A DNA stretch of 64,000 nt from DASWJZ01 sp963814905 (GTDB taxonomy: Bacteria; Pseudomonadota; Alphaproteobacteria; Rhizobiales; Afifellaceae). The DNA lies in contig CAWFEM010000015.1 in the NCBI GenBank assembly GCA_963814905.1, positions 749,937-813,936 on the forward strand. Reading direction: 5' to 3'. The translations under genes were made by a program, and so were the position numbers. Under the pieces are notes generated by a model, which was given only the letters and a program-made list of their open reading frames with translations, searched no databases and had not been told where the DNA came from. Of this stretch, positions 52,984 through 61,431 are shown piece after piece. Each line of letters begins with the position of its first letter. Position 1 is the first letter of the stretch.

Positions 52984-53904
52984 CTAGCCCAGCGTCTCCT
53001 TCAGAAAAGCGATCGTGCGTGACCAGGCGAGATCGGCGGTTTCCTTGTTGTAGCGCGCTTCCGACGTGTCGTTGTTGAAGGCGTGGTTCGCGCCTTCGTA
53101 GATATAGACTTGGTAGTCCACGCCGGCCGCCTTCAAGGCCTCCTCGAAGGACGGAATGCCGGCATTGGTGCGCTCGTCGAGCCCGGCATATTGCAGGAGC
53201 ATCGCCGCCTTGATCTCGCCGGCATCGCTCGCCGAAGGCGCCTGCCCGTAATAAGGCACGGCTGCGAGAAGATCGTCGCCGGCCGCCACCGCAGTCTGGT
53301 TGGTCAGCGAGCCGCCCCAGCAGAAGCCGACGATGCCGACCTTGGCGTTCGACATTTCGTTGGTTTTCAGAAATTCCACGGTCGCCACCGCATTCTGGAT
53401 GGTCTGCGGGCGGTCGAGCGCACCGATCATCTCGCGCGCCTTGTCCTCGTCCTCAGGCGTGCCGCCCGCCGGCGTCAGGAAGTCCGGCGCCAGCGCCAGA
53501 AAGCCCTCCAGCGCCACGCGCCGCGCCACGTCCTCGATATGCGGATTGAGCCCGCGATTCTCGTGGATCACCATCACCGCCGGGAGCGGGCCGGTCGCGT
53601 CAGCCGGCATGGCGAGATAGCCCGCCATCGTCTGCCCCTCCGCGCCGGGGTAGGTGATCGTCTCCGTCTTCAGCCGCGGATCGTCCTGCGGCACGATCGC
53701 CGCCTTCGCGTTCGACGCCGCAAGCATGGGCGCTACCGCCGCCGCGGCCGCCGCCGAGCCCGTGAGCCGCGTCAGTTTCTGCATGAAGTCGCGCCGGTCG
53801 AGCGTCAAATGCGTGTAGTCGTCATAGGCCTGGATCATCGCCTGCGTGATCCTTGGAGTCGCAGGTGTCGTTCCGGACGTCTTGCTGCGCGCACGCTCTT
53901 CCAT
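52984..53904 (-). CDS. Dienelactone hydrolase family protein, Tat-exported
   Basis: 306 residues. The N-terminal part contains LDRRDFMQKLTRLTGSAAAA, a twin-arginine motif before a hydrophobic core, preceded by about 50 extra residues. The alpha/beta-hydrolase domain follows (about 95-306): VMVIHENRGLNPHIEDVARR, nucleophile cysteine in VGIVGFCWGGSLT, and the histidine in YEGANHAFNNDTSEARYN. Such exported DLH enzymes are common; the substrate is not known. ATG 53904 has AAGGGAG upstream. Confidence 0.88.
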   Translation of the reverse strand: MEERARSKTSGTTPATPRITQAMIQAYDDYTHLTLDRRDFMQKLTRLTGSAAAAAAVAPMLAASNAKAAIVPQDDPRLKTETITYPGAEGQTMAGYLAMPADATGPLPAVMVIHENRGLNPHIEDVARRVALEGFLALAPDFLTPAGGTPEDEDKAREMIGALDRPQTIQNAVATVEFLKTNEMSNAKVGIVGFCWGGSLTNQTAVAAGDDLLAAVPYYGQAPSASDAGEIKAAMLLQYAGLDERTNAGIPSFEEALKAAGVDYQVYIYEGANHAFNNDTSEARYNKETADLAWSRTIAFLKETLG

Positions 53905-54127
53905 GCCTGTCTCCCTTCGGCTGTTTCGGCCTTCCGTTTCACCGGCGACACTAGAGCCATCCCCGGGCACGAAAACGACGGCTCGATCAAAGCTTCGTTA
54001 GGAACGCGCGAGCGCGCATCCCGATCCGGGCCCGATCCGCGCCTGAACCGCACGTGAACGCCCGCTTCAAAGCCGGTTAAGCGTCTGGTCGCTAGCCTCC
54101 TTCGCATCAGAGGAAAAGGAGCCCGCC

Positions 54128-54235
54128 ATGAGCCAAAAGATGCGAGACGCCGCCGCACTCTGCCTGCGCGGGACCGGGGTTGCCTTCATCCTGACGATCC
54201 TGGCGCTCGCCGGGATGCTCGCGGTCCACGTCTGA
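54128..54235 (+). CDS. Small single-pass membrane protein (35 residues)
   Basis: A good AAGGAG 7 bases upstream precedes an ATG encoding 35 residues: a polar basic start (MSQKMRDAAALCLRG), then one hydrophobic helix (VAFILTILALAGMLAVHV). It lies between the divergent dienelactone hydrolase gene and the convergent DUF1513 gene. Short membrane peptides of this kind are often real, but the ribosome site and helix are the only support here. Confidence 0.5.
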   Translation: MSQKMRDAAALCLRGTGVAFILTILALAGMLAVHV

Positions 54236-54245
54236 CGCCGGGCGA

Positions 54246-55352
54246 TTACGCGCCGAAAGTTCGCAGATGGTTATCGAAGGCAACGCCGGGTCGGCTCACC
54301 TTCGTCTCGCTGTCGCCGTCCGCGGCTGTTTCCACGATCATCCCCTCGCCGTTCGAGGCGAGGATCGATTTCTTCCCGAACCCGGCGATTCCGCTTGAAT
54401 CGGCGATCTCCGTGCGGCCGACATAGCGCCCGCTCTCGGCGCTGAAATGCACGACATATCCGCCGCGCGGCGCCGACGCTGAGATCAGCGTGCCATCGCG
54501 GCTTGCCGCCATCGCTCCGGTATAGCGCCGCATGTCGTTCAGTTCGCGCGCCGGAATCGACACGAGCGCGAGTCCCTTCTCCATCGAGCCGCGCCCGACG
54601 AGCGAGGGTGTCTCGAGCGGATCGCCTTCCCACTGCGCGCCGAACCAGACCATGCCGTCGGCGCCGAGCGCCATGTGTCGGATCGACAGCTTCTGGATGT
54701 CCTTGGGCAGCCGGTGCTTCGCGATCAGGTGGCCATCGAGGTCGGTAAAGACGAGCGTCGGATCCATCGACGGGACGTTCAGCATCTCGCGCCCGAAATC
54801 CGGAAGCGTCTCTATCCCGCCATTGGCGATCGCGAGGGTCTTTCCGTCCGGCATCAGGATCGCCTCGTGCGTGCCGATGCCGCGCGTCGGAAACTCGCCG
54901 AGATGCCTATAGGAATCGGTCGCATCGTAGATGCCGATGACGCCGGTGCCTGCCGTGATATTATCCTCCGTCGCAAAGAGCAGCCTGCCGTCGGCAGAAT
55001 AGGCGCCGTGGCCGTAGAAGTGCCTGTCGGGTGCGGCAACGAAGACCTGCGGCTTCACGCGGTCTTCGAGATCGAAGGCAACGGCGAAGGTGCCCGGCCG
55101 CCGGGCGAAGGCGACGGCGCGGCCGCTCGCATTGTGGACGGCGAGATCGTGGCCGCGGGCGGGAAGCGCTATGGCGCGGATGAAGCCGCCCCTCTCGTCG
55201 AAGACCATCACCGCGAAGCTGCCGTCGGGCTGCCGCGCCGGCGCGAGGATCAGCGCATCGGCCGTCGCAAGCGCGGCGGCGGCGCGGGGCGCGAGCGTTT
55301 CGGCAAGGCACGCGCCGGCTCCGGCGAGAAGCACGCGGCGGTCGACGATCAC
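54246..55352 (-). CDS. DUF1513 domain-containing protein
   Basis: 368 residues, probably a seven-blade beta-propeller. The N-terminus has VDRRVLLAGAGACLAE (Tat-like twin arginine with a hydrophobic stretch). Repeated propeller elements include HFYGHGAYSADGRLLFATEDN, GIGTHEAILMPDGKTLAIANGG and IQKLSIRHMALGADGMVWFG (quoted in parts). DUF1513 genes follow imelysin genes in iron-related clusters, and here it comes 4 bases after one. GTG start. Function unknown, likely periplasmic. Confidence 0.88.
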   Translation of the reverse strand: MIVDRRVLLAGAGACLAETLAPRAAAALATADALILAPARQPDGSFAVMVFDERGGFIRAIALPARGHDLAVHNASGRAVAFARRPGTFAVAFDLEDRVKPQVFVAAPDRHFYGHGAYSADGRLLFATEDNITAGTGVIGIYDATDSYRHLGEFPTRGIGTHEAILMPDGKTLAIANGGIETLPDFGREMLNVPSMDPTLVFTDLDGHLIAKHRLPKDIQKLSIRHMALGADGMVWFGAQWEGDPLETPSLVGRGSMEKGLALVSIPARELNDMRRYTGAMAASRDGTLISASAPRGGYVVHFSAESGRYVGRTEIADSSGIAGFGKKSILASNGEGMIVETAADGDSETKVSRPGVAFDNHLRTFGA

Positions 55353-55356
55353 CGGC

Positions 55357-56478
55357 TCAATCCCCGTCGAGCGAGTTGAAGCCGGGCGAGAGCCCGACCG
55401 CGACCGCGATGTGTTTCTGGACGAGGTCGCGCAGGCTGGCGAGAACGATGGTGGCGTAGATGAGCTTCGAGCGTCCCTCCGGATCGGCGAGAGCGGCTTC
55501 GATGTCCGTTCCCGCGCCGTCGAGCGCGCGATCGAGGTTGGAGAATTCGAAACGCACCGAGCTGGCGTAGCCTTTCTGATCGTCCGGCATGATGTCGAGG
55601 AAGCCGAAGGCGTCGATGAGACGTTGCAGCGCGGCGGAGCCGGCCCGCAGATAGATCATCGTGTCGCCGGAGCGGGAATAGGGCGCGAGGCTCGCCTTGG
55701 CGTCCTCCGGCGTCGCGCCGACGGCCGGCAGCAGGCTCTGGTCGCGCATCTGCTCAAGTGCCGTCAGGACCGCCTTCAGGATCTCCGTCGCCGCCTCCGC
55801 GTGTGTGCGGTAGACGGGATTGTCCTCGCCGGGATTCTCGATGAGCGCGGTCCAGCCTTTCTCGCCCTCCCATCCGGCGACGGCGCCGGTTGCGATCGTC
55901 TCGAGATTCTTGGCGATCGCCTCGGAGAGCGCACAGCGGAAGACATCCGGCGCGGCTTCCGATAGGAGCGCGCTGTCGCCCTGGAAGAGAAGCGTCTCCA
56001 GCGCCGGCAGGCCCTGCACGGCCGCGCTCTGGCTGGCGAGCGCCCCGGGCTCAAGCAGCTTCGCGTCGCCGCTTGCAAGGACGCGGCGCAACTGGCGCGC
56101 GCCGGTGCCGTGCACGTCCGGCCAATAGGCGAAGCGCTCATAGCGCCCGTCTTGAGCGATTGGACCGAAATGGAAGAAGTCGACGCCCGCCCAGGCCCGC
56201 AGCATATCGGCAAAGGCACCGCGAAGCTCCTCGCGCGTCTCGTCCGAAGGGGCCGCGCAATAGCCCTCAACCTCGGCGACGAGATCGCGCGCCCGCGACT
56301 GCAGCTCGCGATAGGCGGGGACGGTGTAGCCGTCGACAGTCTGCTTCACCATCCGCGCAAAATCGGCGTCGGTCGCGATCGGAATGATCGGCGCGCCTTC
56401 GCCGGAGAGCGCCGTCGCCGCGTCGAGCCGCGAGGGAAGCGCGAGGAGAACGAGAAACAGGCAGAGGGCAAATCTCAT
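55357..56478 (-). CDS. Imelysin family protein (second copy)
   Basis: 373 residues with signal peptide MRFALCLFLVLLALPSRLDA. Helical imelysin fold; the family block is visible as SQSAAVQGLPALETLLFQGD, where the GxHxxE-type motif is changed to GLPALE, so the usual metal-binding histidine is missing. It resembles the insertion-type imelysin-like proteins that accompany a canonical imelysin. Its ATG overlaps the di-haem oxidoreductase stop by 4 bases. Periplasmic, part of the putative iron uptake operon. Confidence 0.85.
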   Translation of the reverse strand: MRFALCLFLVLLALPSRLDAATALSGEGAPIIPIATDADFARMVKQTVDGYTVPAYRELQSRARDLVAEVEGYCAAPSDETREELRGAFADMLRAWAGVDFFHFGPIAQDGRYERFAYWPDVHGTGARQLRRVLASGDAKLLEPGALASQSAAVQGLPALETLLFQGDSALLSEAAPDVFRCALSEAIAKNLETIATGAVAGWEGEKGWTALIENPGEDNPVYRTHAEAATEILKAVLTALEQMRDQSLLPAVGATPEDAKASLAPYSRSGDTMIYLRAGSAALQRLIDAFGFLDIMPDDQKGYASSVRFEFSNLDRALDGAGTDIEAALADPEGRSKLIYATIVLASLRDLVQKHIAVAVGLSPGFNSLDGD

Positions 56479-57692
56479 AGGCTTTCCACATAGGCGAGGA
56501 GCGCACGCCGCGCATTGTCGTCAAGCGCCTCGTAACGCTGTAGCGCCGCCGCCGCCTCGCCGCCATGCGCGCGGATCGCGGCGTCGGGCGTCGCCGCGCG
56601 CCCGTCGTGCAGGTAGCGGCGGCCGCCGCCGGGCTTCATCCCGATCAGCGGCGACGTGCGCCACTCCGCCGAACGCACGCCAGGTTCGCCGACGCCGTCA
56701 TCGAGTGCCGCGCCCATGTCGTGCAGGAGAAGGTCGGTATGCGCCATGACCACGCCGCCGTCACTCGCCGGCATTTCCGGCACGTGGCAGGCGGCGCAGC
56801 CGGTCGAGGCGAAAAGCGCCGCGCCATGCGCGTCGTGCGCAGCGCGCGGCGCGTCCAGGCTGCGCACGTAAGCGGCGACAAGCCTGACGATCTCCGGCGA
56901 AAGCTCGTCGCCCTGATAGCGGTCGCTCGCGCCGGTGGGCGCCTGCATGCAATCGGTCTCACGCGGCGTGCAATCGCCGTAGGGGAGCGGACGTCTCGCG
57001 CTTGAGAGGCCGATCTCCATGGCGAACGCATCGGCGACCTGATCCTCGATGCCGGTGCTTTGCGCCTTCCAGCCGTAGCGGCCGAGCGCCGTGCCGTCGG
57101 CGCTGGCGATCATGCGCGCGCGGCCTGAAATGCCGTCCTTGTTCGCGTCGTCCGGATCGGCGAGCGCCATGACCGCGCCAGCATCGATGCGCTCAAGCGC
57201 GGCGCGCCCGACGAGCGGCGGGGCAAGCCGCGCGGAGACATGCGTCGCCGGGTCGAGGGCCCCGCGCGTCAGCGCCATGTCGTAGGTGTAGGCGTGCGCC
57301 GGATCGGCGGAGGCGAGGAGCACGACGCGCCCCTCCGCCTGCATGCCGTGCACCGCCTGCCCTTGCAGCAGATGGCCGTAGAGCGGATCGGGGCGGCCTT
57401 CCGCGTCGCCGAAGCGGATGACGAAGCCGCGCCCCGCGATGCGCCCGTCGGGCGCGTCGGTGAAGCGGGCGGCGAGCGTCGGCCCGGCATGGCAGCCGGC
57501 GCAGCTCCTGGCGGAGAAGAGCGGCCCGAGCCCGTCGGTGGAATCGGTGGAGGCGGGCGCCGGTATCCAGTCGCGCTCGAAGAGCGCCTTGCCGAGCGGC
57601 ACGTCGAGATCGCCCGCCGCGAAAGCGGCGCCCGCCGCGCCGAGCGCGGCAACGGCGAAAGCTGCGACAACGACCTTCATGCGCCTCGTCAT
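56475..57692 (-). CDS. Di-haem oxidoreductase family protein
   Basis: 405 residues. Signal peptide to about residue 26 (AALGAAGAAFAAGD). Two haem-binding CxxCH motifs: SARSCAGCHAGPT (about residue 70) and STGCAACHVPEMP (about 300), plus the conserved KDGISGRARMIASADG and LGRYGWKAQ region. These are periplasmic c-type cytochrome peroxidase/thiol-oxidoreductase-like proteins found with imelysin genes and thought to help iron handling. A start at 57680 is equally possible. Operon with both imelysin genes. Confidence 0.88.
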   Translation of the reverse strand: MTRRMKVVVAAFAVAALGAAGAAFAAGDLDVPLGKALFERDWIPAPASTDSTDGLGPLFSARSCAGCHAGPTLAARFTDAPDGRIAGRGFVIRFGDAEGRPDPLYGHLLQGQAVHGMQAEGRVVLLASADPAHAYTYDMALTRGALDPATHVSARLAPPLVGRAALERIDAGAVMALADPDDANKDGISGRARMIASADGTALGRYGWKAQSTGIEDQVADAFAMEIGLSSARRPLPYGDCTPRETDCMQAPTGASDRYQGDELSPEIVRLVAAYVRSLDAPRAAHDAHGAALFASTGCAACHVPEMPASDGGVVMAHTDLLLHDMGAALDDGVGEPGVRSAEWRTSPLIGMKPGGGRRYLHDGRAATPDAAIRAHGGEAAAALQRYEALDDNARRALLAYVESL

Positions 57693-57770
57693 ACCGCATC
57701 GCACGGTCGCGCTCACACAACGATGCGTGAGCGCGACGCGGCGCGGCGTTCCTACTGGATCGTCGCCGGA

Positions 57771-59048
57771 TTATCGAGGCTGTCGGAGCCCTCCAGCTCG
57801 ATCGAGAGCCCGAGCGCCGACACCACGCCTTCCACGGCGCGCGCCTGCGCGATCAGTGCGTCGACCACGTCCTGGACGATTTTGTTGCCCTTCTCGTTGC
57901 CGGCGCCGATCATCTGGTCGTAGGCCATCTCGCCGCTGTCGCCGAGTATCCTTCATGACCTGCATCTTGGCGGCCGTCGCCGCGAACGCCGCGTCGGCCC
58001 GGCTCGCTGCCTCCGAAGCCTTGTCCGCGGCATAGGCGCGGATGGAGGGGCCTTCCACCACCGAGCCGTCGACGCGCTCGTAGCGGGCGTTCCAGATCGC
58101 CGACATGCCGACCTCGTCGTAATAGTGGCTGTTATAGGTGTTGTCGGAGAAGCAGTCGTGCTCCTCCTCCGGATCGTGCAGGAGCAGGCCCAGCTTGATG
58201 CGCTCGCCAGCAAGCTCGCCATAGGAAAGCGAGCCGAGCCCGGTCAGGATGGTGGAAAGGCCGCCATCGTCACCCTTCGCCGCGAGCTCCTCGCGCGCGG
58301 CGCCGCCGTCCTGCCAGTTGCCGGCCATCTCCTCCAGATCGCTGACGAGCAGATCGGTCGCGGCCTTCAGATAAGCGGCGCGGCGGTCGCAGTTTCCGTG
58401 CGTGCAGTCGGTCAGCGAATAGTCGGTCGCCGGCCGCTCGCCCGCGCCGGCATCGGTGCCGTGCAGGTCCTGGCCCCAGAGCAGGAACTCGATGGCGTGA
58501 TAGCCGGTGGCGACGTTCGATTCCACGCCAAGCGCCTCCTGCAGCGTGTCGGCGAGAAACGACGGCGTGATCGCGGTGGCGTCGATGGTCTCGCCGCCGA
58601 CAATGATTTTCGGATTGGCGATGACGTTGGCCGTATAGAGCGGGTTCTCGTCGTTCTCGTCGCCGTAGAAATCGCTGTCGACATAGTCGATCAGCCCCTC
58701 GTCGAGCGGCCAGGAATTCACCCTGCCCTCCCAGTCGTCGACGATGGCGTTGCCGAAGCGGAAGCCCTCGGTCTGCTGATAGGGAACGCGCGCGGCCTTC
58801 CAGGCATCCTTCGCGGCCTGCTGCGTCGCCTCGGTCGGATCGGCGATGAAAGCGTCGACGGCGGTCTGCAGCTCCTTCGCGCGGAAAAGCGCGTCCTCGT
58901 ACATCGCCTGCCCGATGTCGGCGTAGGTGCCGATCACGGCGGCCGGTTCCGGCGTATCGGCGCGCGCCCCGGAGGCAAGCGCGACCACCGAGGCGGCGGA
59001 GAGCGCCAGTGCGGCGGCGAAGGAAGGAAGATGGCGTGTCGCTCGCAT
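57771..59048 (-). CDS. Imelysin family protein (IrpA-like), 3' end frameshifted
   Basis: 425 residues as read, with signal peptide (to about 32, SGARADTPEP). The imelysin signature GYHAIEFLLWGQDLHGTD (about residue 145) carries the conserved histidine and glutamate; LDEGLIDYVDSDFYGDENDE and YNSHYYDEVGMSAIWN are also typical. After KMQVMKDT the frame becomes arginine-rich. Removing one base near 57947 restores a natural end (KDLGDSGEMAYDQMIGAGNE ...) and a stop at 57752-57754. So the true gene is probably 57752-59048. Periplasmic iron-binding or uptake factor. Confidence 0.85.
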   Translation of the reverse strand: MRATRHLPSFAAALALSAASVVALASGARADTPEPAAVIGTYADIGQAMYEDALFRAKELQTAVDAFIADPTEATQQAAKDAWKAARVPYQQTEGFRFGNAIVDDWEGRVNSWPLDEGLIDYVDSDFYGDENDENPLYTANVIANPKIIVGGETIDATAITPSFLADTLQEALGVESNVATGYHAIEFLLWGQDLHGTDAGAGERPATDYSLTDCTHGNCDRRAAYLKAATDLLVSDLEEMAGNWQDGGAAREELAAKGDDGGLSTILTGLGSLSYGELAGERIKLGLLLHDPEEEHDCFSDNTYNSHYYDEVGMSAIWNARYERVDGSVVEGPSIRAYAADKASEAASRADAAFAATAAKMQVMKDTRRQRRDGLRPDDRRRQREGQQNRPGRGRRTDRAGARRGRRGVGARALDRAGGLRQPR

Positions 59049-59083
59049 GGGAGACGGTTCCTTGTTTCGAGTGGATTTTAGCG

Positions 59084-59602
59084 TCAGTGGAGCCGCTCGT
59101 TGAGCGGCCGGCCGGCGATCTCGTCGATGACGGCGCGCGGCACCGGCATCAGCATCATCTCGCTCTCGCGCATGGCCTCCGCGTAAGCGAGCGCCGGCAG
59201 CATCGCCTCCTCGTGGCCGTCGGGATCGAGCAGATGGCGCATGGCGGCGGAAAGGCTGTCGAGGTCGTGGTTCTGGCTCGCCGCGACGATGGCGAGCGCG
59301 AAGCATTCGTGCCGGCAGATGTGCCGGCAGCCGCCCGGAAAGCAGTTGATCGGGCAGATCGACCAGTCGCGCACGGTCCTGACGAAGCGCGCCAGCCGGT
59401 CGACGACGACGCCTGCGTCGCGCGAGCCGAGCGAGGCGGCGTGCAGGTTCCACGCCTCTTCCCAGTGCGTGAGGTCGCCGGAGGCGTAGCCGGCGACCCA
59501 GCGGCGGAAGCCTTCCAGCACCAGCCGCTCCGGCAGCCGGTCGAACAGCGCGACGCATCGGCCCGACGGCGTCGCGCTCGCCACCGGCGCCTCCCTCAGC
59601 AT
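59084..59602 (-). CDS. Cysteine-rich protein of unknown function heading the imelysin operon
   Basis: 172 residues without a recognised family. Near residue 92-110 a compact cysteine array, CPINCFPGGCRHICRHECF, holds five cysteines and two histidines, which suggests a metal or Fe-S site. The N-terminal half has YASGDLTHWEEAWNLHAASL; the C-terminal helix is EAMLPALAYAEAMRESEMML. No signal peptide. ATG 59602 is chosen; an upstream in-frame TTG at 59758 would add a basic, low-complexity leader. It lies 35 bases before the imelysin gene, so it may sense or deliver iron in that pathway; this is inference. Confidence 0.65.
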   Translation of the reverse strand: MLREAPVASATPSGRCVALFDRLPERLVLEGFRRWVAGYASGDLTHWEEAWNLHAASLGSRDAGVVVDRLARFVRTVRDWSICPINCFPGGCRHICRHECFALAIVAASQNHDLDSLSAAMRHLLDPDGHEEAMLPALAYAEAMRESEMMLMPVPRAVIDEIAGRPLNERLH

Positions 59603-59864
59603 GGCGCGGGGCCGCGGGGACTTACGCGGCGCGATGTCGCGCAATGAGATCGGGCTACGCGGGCGGCGCGTCGGGATCGTAGAGCGATGCGCGAAAGGCA
59701 AAGCCGCGCCAGGATTTGCGCGGCGAAAAGGGACAGGCACGGGTTCCTCCAAGCGCAAGGGTTCAAGGCCCAGACGACCGGGGATTAAAATCAGACTTTT
59801 ATAGTCTTGATAGCTAAGTGCCTGTCAACGATTATGTTTTGGAATGGTTCTAGGGAGGGGTGAG
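59603..59864. promoter_or_regulatory. Promoter region of the imelysin operon
   Basis: No gene seen. On the minus strand TTGACA (59823-59828) and TATAAA (59798-59803) form a sigma70-like promoter with 19-base spacing (an ACTATA alternative gives 17). A small palindrome AGACTTTTATAGTCT (59793-59807) overlaps the -10 region. Confidence 0.5.
59839..59855 (-). promoter_or_regulatory. Possible Irr/ICE box upstream of the imelysin operon
   Basis: TTGGAATGGTTCTAGG and its flank resemble the TTTAGAA-N3-TTCTAAA element with about three mismatches and the same TGG spacer as the bfr site at 27013. It lies about 12 bases upstream of the -35 sequence. Confidence 0.4.
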
Positions 59865-60267
59865 CATCATGTATCAAGAGCACCATGGGCGAAGTAAGGG
59901 GCCGCGATGAATCGTCAGCCGCCCTCACGCAAACGCCTCAGCTTCGCGCAAACATACCATCGCCCTTGCGATGTTGAGCGCAGCATTGAGACTTGTAATG
60001 CCAGTGGCAGTCTCTGCGACGGGCATAGTTCTCATTTAGGAAAATTACCTTACACCCGCCCAACGTGTGGAGGGATAGCGGCTAGAGGGTCGAGCCGTGT
60101 GGTTGCGGAAGACACTGATCGCATTTTGGCACTACGTGCCCTCGTTTCCCTCTGTGCACCAAATAAGTCGAGGGTCTTGCCCGCTCTTAAAACGGAAGCG
60201 GAACCGCGTCTCGTGCGGATGATCAAAGGCGTCGACGTACTCCGCAATTCCATGGACATACAGAACG
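59865..60267. repeat. Outer left arm of the inverted repeat, unidentified
   Basis: Matches 63598-64000 on the other strand with differences. It contains no gene I can support. Compared with the right arm it has several extra bases, for example in GTAAGGGG, CATTTTGG, GTGTGG and TTAAAACGG. Confidence 0.6.
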
Positions 60268-60319
60268 ACTTCGCTTCGGTCGATAGCCGATATATCGGTG
60301 TCTGTTAATGGGATGGACC

Positions 60320-60377
60320 GGCTGCTTCCCCCGAAGCGGTCTATCTAGACTGCTTCGTACTAACCGGAGAAGCAGCC
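60320..60377 (+). promoter_or_regulatory. Nested hairpin covering the transposase ribosome site (left copy)
   Basis: GGCTGCTTCCCCC at 60320 pairs with CCGGAGAAGCAGCC ending at 60377, and inside it GAAGCGGTCTA pairs with CTAGACTGCTTC. The GGAG ribosome site lies in the outer stem, one base before the ATG, so folding should limit translation. It might also belong to a structured guide RNA. Confidence 0.55.
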
Positions 60378-60378
60378 C

Positions 60379-61431
60379 ATGGACGCCACCACACCAGCAC
60401 TCGCCTCGATCGGCATCGATATCGGCAAGGACGTCTTCCACTTCGTTGGCTTCGGCGCCGACGGCAAGATCGCCTTCCGCCGCAAGATCAAGCGGCTGGC
60501 GCTTGCCGAGACATTCAACAAGTTGCCGCCTTGCGTGGTTGGCATGGAAGCCTGCCTGAGCGCCCACTTCGTCAGCCGAACGCTGCGCCAGCTTGGCCAT
60601 GAGCCCAGGATCATCCCGGCGATCTATGTGAAGCCGTTCGTGAAGGGCCAGAAGAACGACTACAACGACGCCGAGGCCATCGCCGAAGCGGCGCTGCGCC
60701 CGAACCTGCGAACCGTGCGGGAGAAGACCCAGGATCAGCTCGACCTACAGGCTTGCCATCGCGTGCGGTCGCGCCTCGTCTCCCGCAGGACGGCGACGAT
60801 CAACCAGATCCGGGCCTTCCTCATCGAACAGGGCATTGCTGTCAGGACGGGCTCTCGATCCCTGCGCAACTCGCTGTTCGCGATTCTGAAGAACCGCGAG
60901 GAAGAGCTCTCGCCTCGGATGAGCGATCTCATCATTGGCCTCTACGAAGACTGGCTATGGTTGGACGAGCGCATCGAGACGGTCAGCCGGGAGATCGCGG
61001 AGATCAGCGAGCAGGAGGCCAACTGCATTCGCCTGATGAGCATCCCGGGCGTCGGTCCGTTGATCTCGACCGCCGTGGTGGCTGCCATCGGAAGCGGCGA
61101 AGCCTTCGACCGTGGCCGTGACTTCGGAGCCTGGCTCGGCCTGGTCCCACGGCAATACAGCACCGGCGGACGCTCGATCCTGGGCAGAATCTCCAAGCGC
61201 GGCAGTCGATATCTGCGCACCCTGTTCATCCAGGCCGCGAACGTCATCCTGATGCGACCGCAGAACTGGGAGAAGTTCAGCTTCGGAACTTGGCTGCAGA
61301 ACGCGGCGCCCCGCATGCATCGCAACAAGCTCGCCACAGCCCTGGCCAACAAGCTCGCCCGGATCGCCTGGAGCGTGCTGAGCACCGGGAGAGCCTTCGA
61401 TGCACACCTTCACGAGGTCTCGGCCATCTGA
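60379..61431 (+). CDS. IS110 family transposase (left copy)
   Basis: 350 residues. The N-terminal RuvC-like DEDD domain has SIGIDIGKDVFHFVG, VVGMEACLSAHFVSR and KNDYNDAEAIAEAALRPN. The C-terminal Tnp domain has SIPGVGPLISTAVVAAIG and LVPRQYSTGGRSILGRISKRG, where the serine of the STGG stretch is the expected nucleophile. Both domains are intact, so an active enzyme is possible. The protein is identical to the copy at 62434-63486. Facing it tail to tail across a 0.5 kb non-coding segment is the second copy. Confidence 0.95.
   Translation: MDATTPALASIGIDIGKDVFHFVGFGADGKIAFRRKIKRLALAETFNKLPPCVVGMEACLSAHFVSRTLRQLGHEPRIIPAIYVKPFVKGQKNDYNDAEAIAEAALRPNLRTVREKTQDQLDLQACHRVRSRLVSRRTATINQIRAFLIEQGIAVRTGSRSLRNSLFAILKNREEELSPRMSDLIIGLYEDWLWLDERIETVSREIAEISEQEANCIRLMSIPGVGPLISTAVVAAIGSGEAFDRGRDFGAWLGLVPRQYSTGGRSILGRISKRGSRYLRTLFIQAANVILMRPQNWEKFSFGTWLQNAAPRMHRNKLATALANKLARIAWSVLSTGRAFDAHLHEVSAI

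Noticed and set aside
59603..59758. Possible upstream extension of the cysteine-rich protein, and an alternative short frame ending in a natural-looking sequence
   Set aside because: The extension is basic and low complexity, and the alternative frame has no start codon with a ribosome site; too weak to call.
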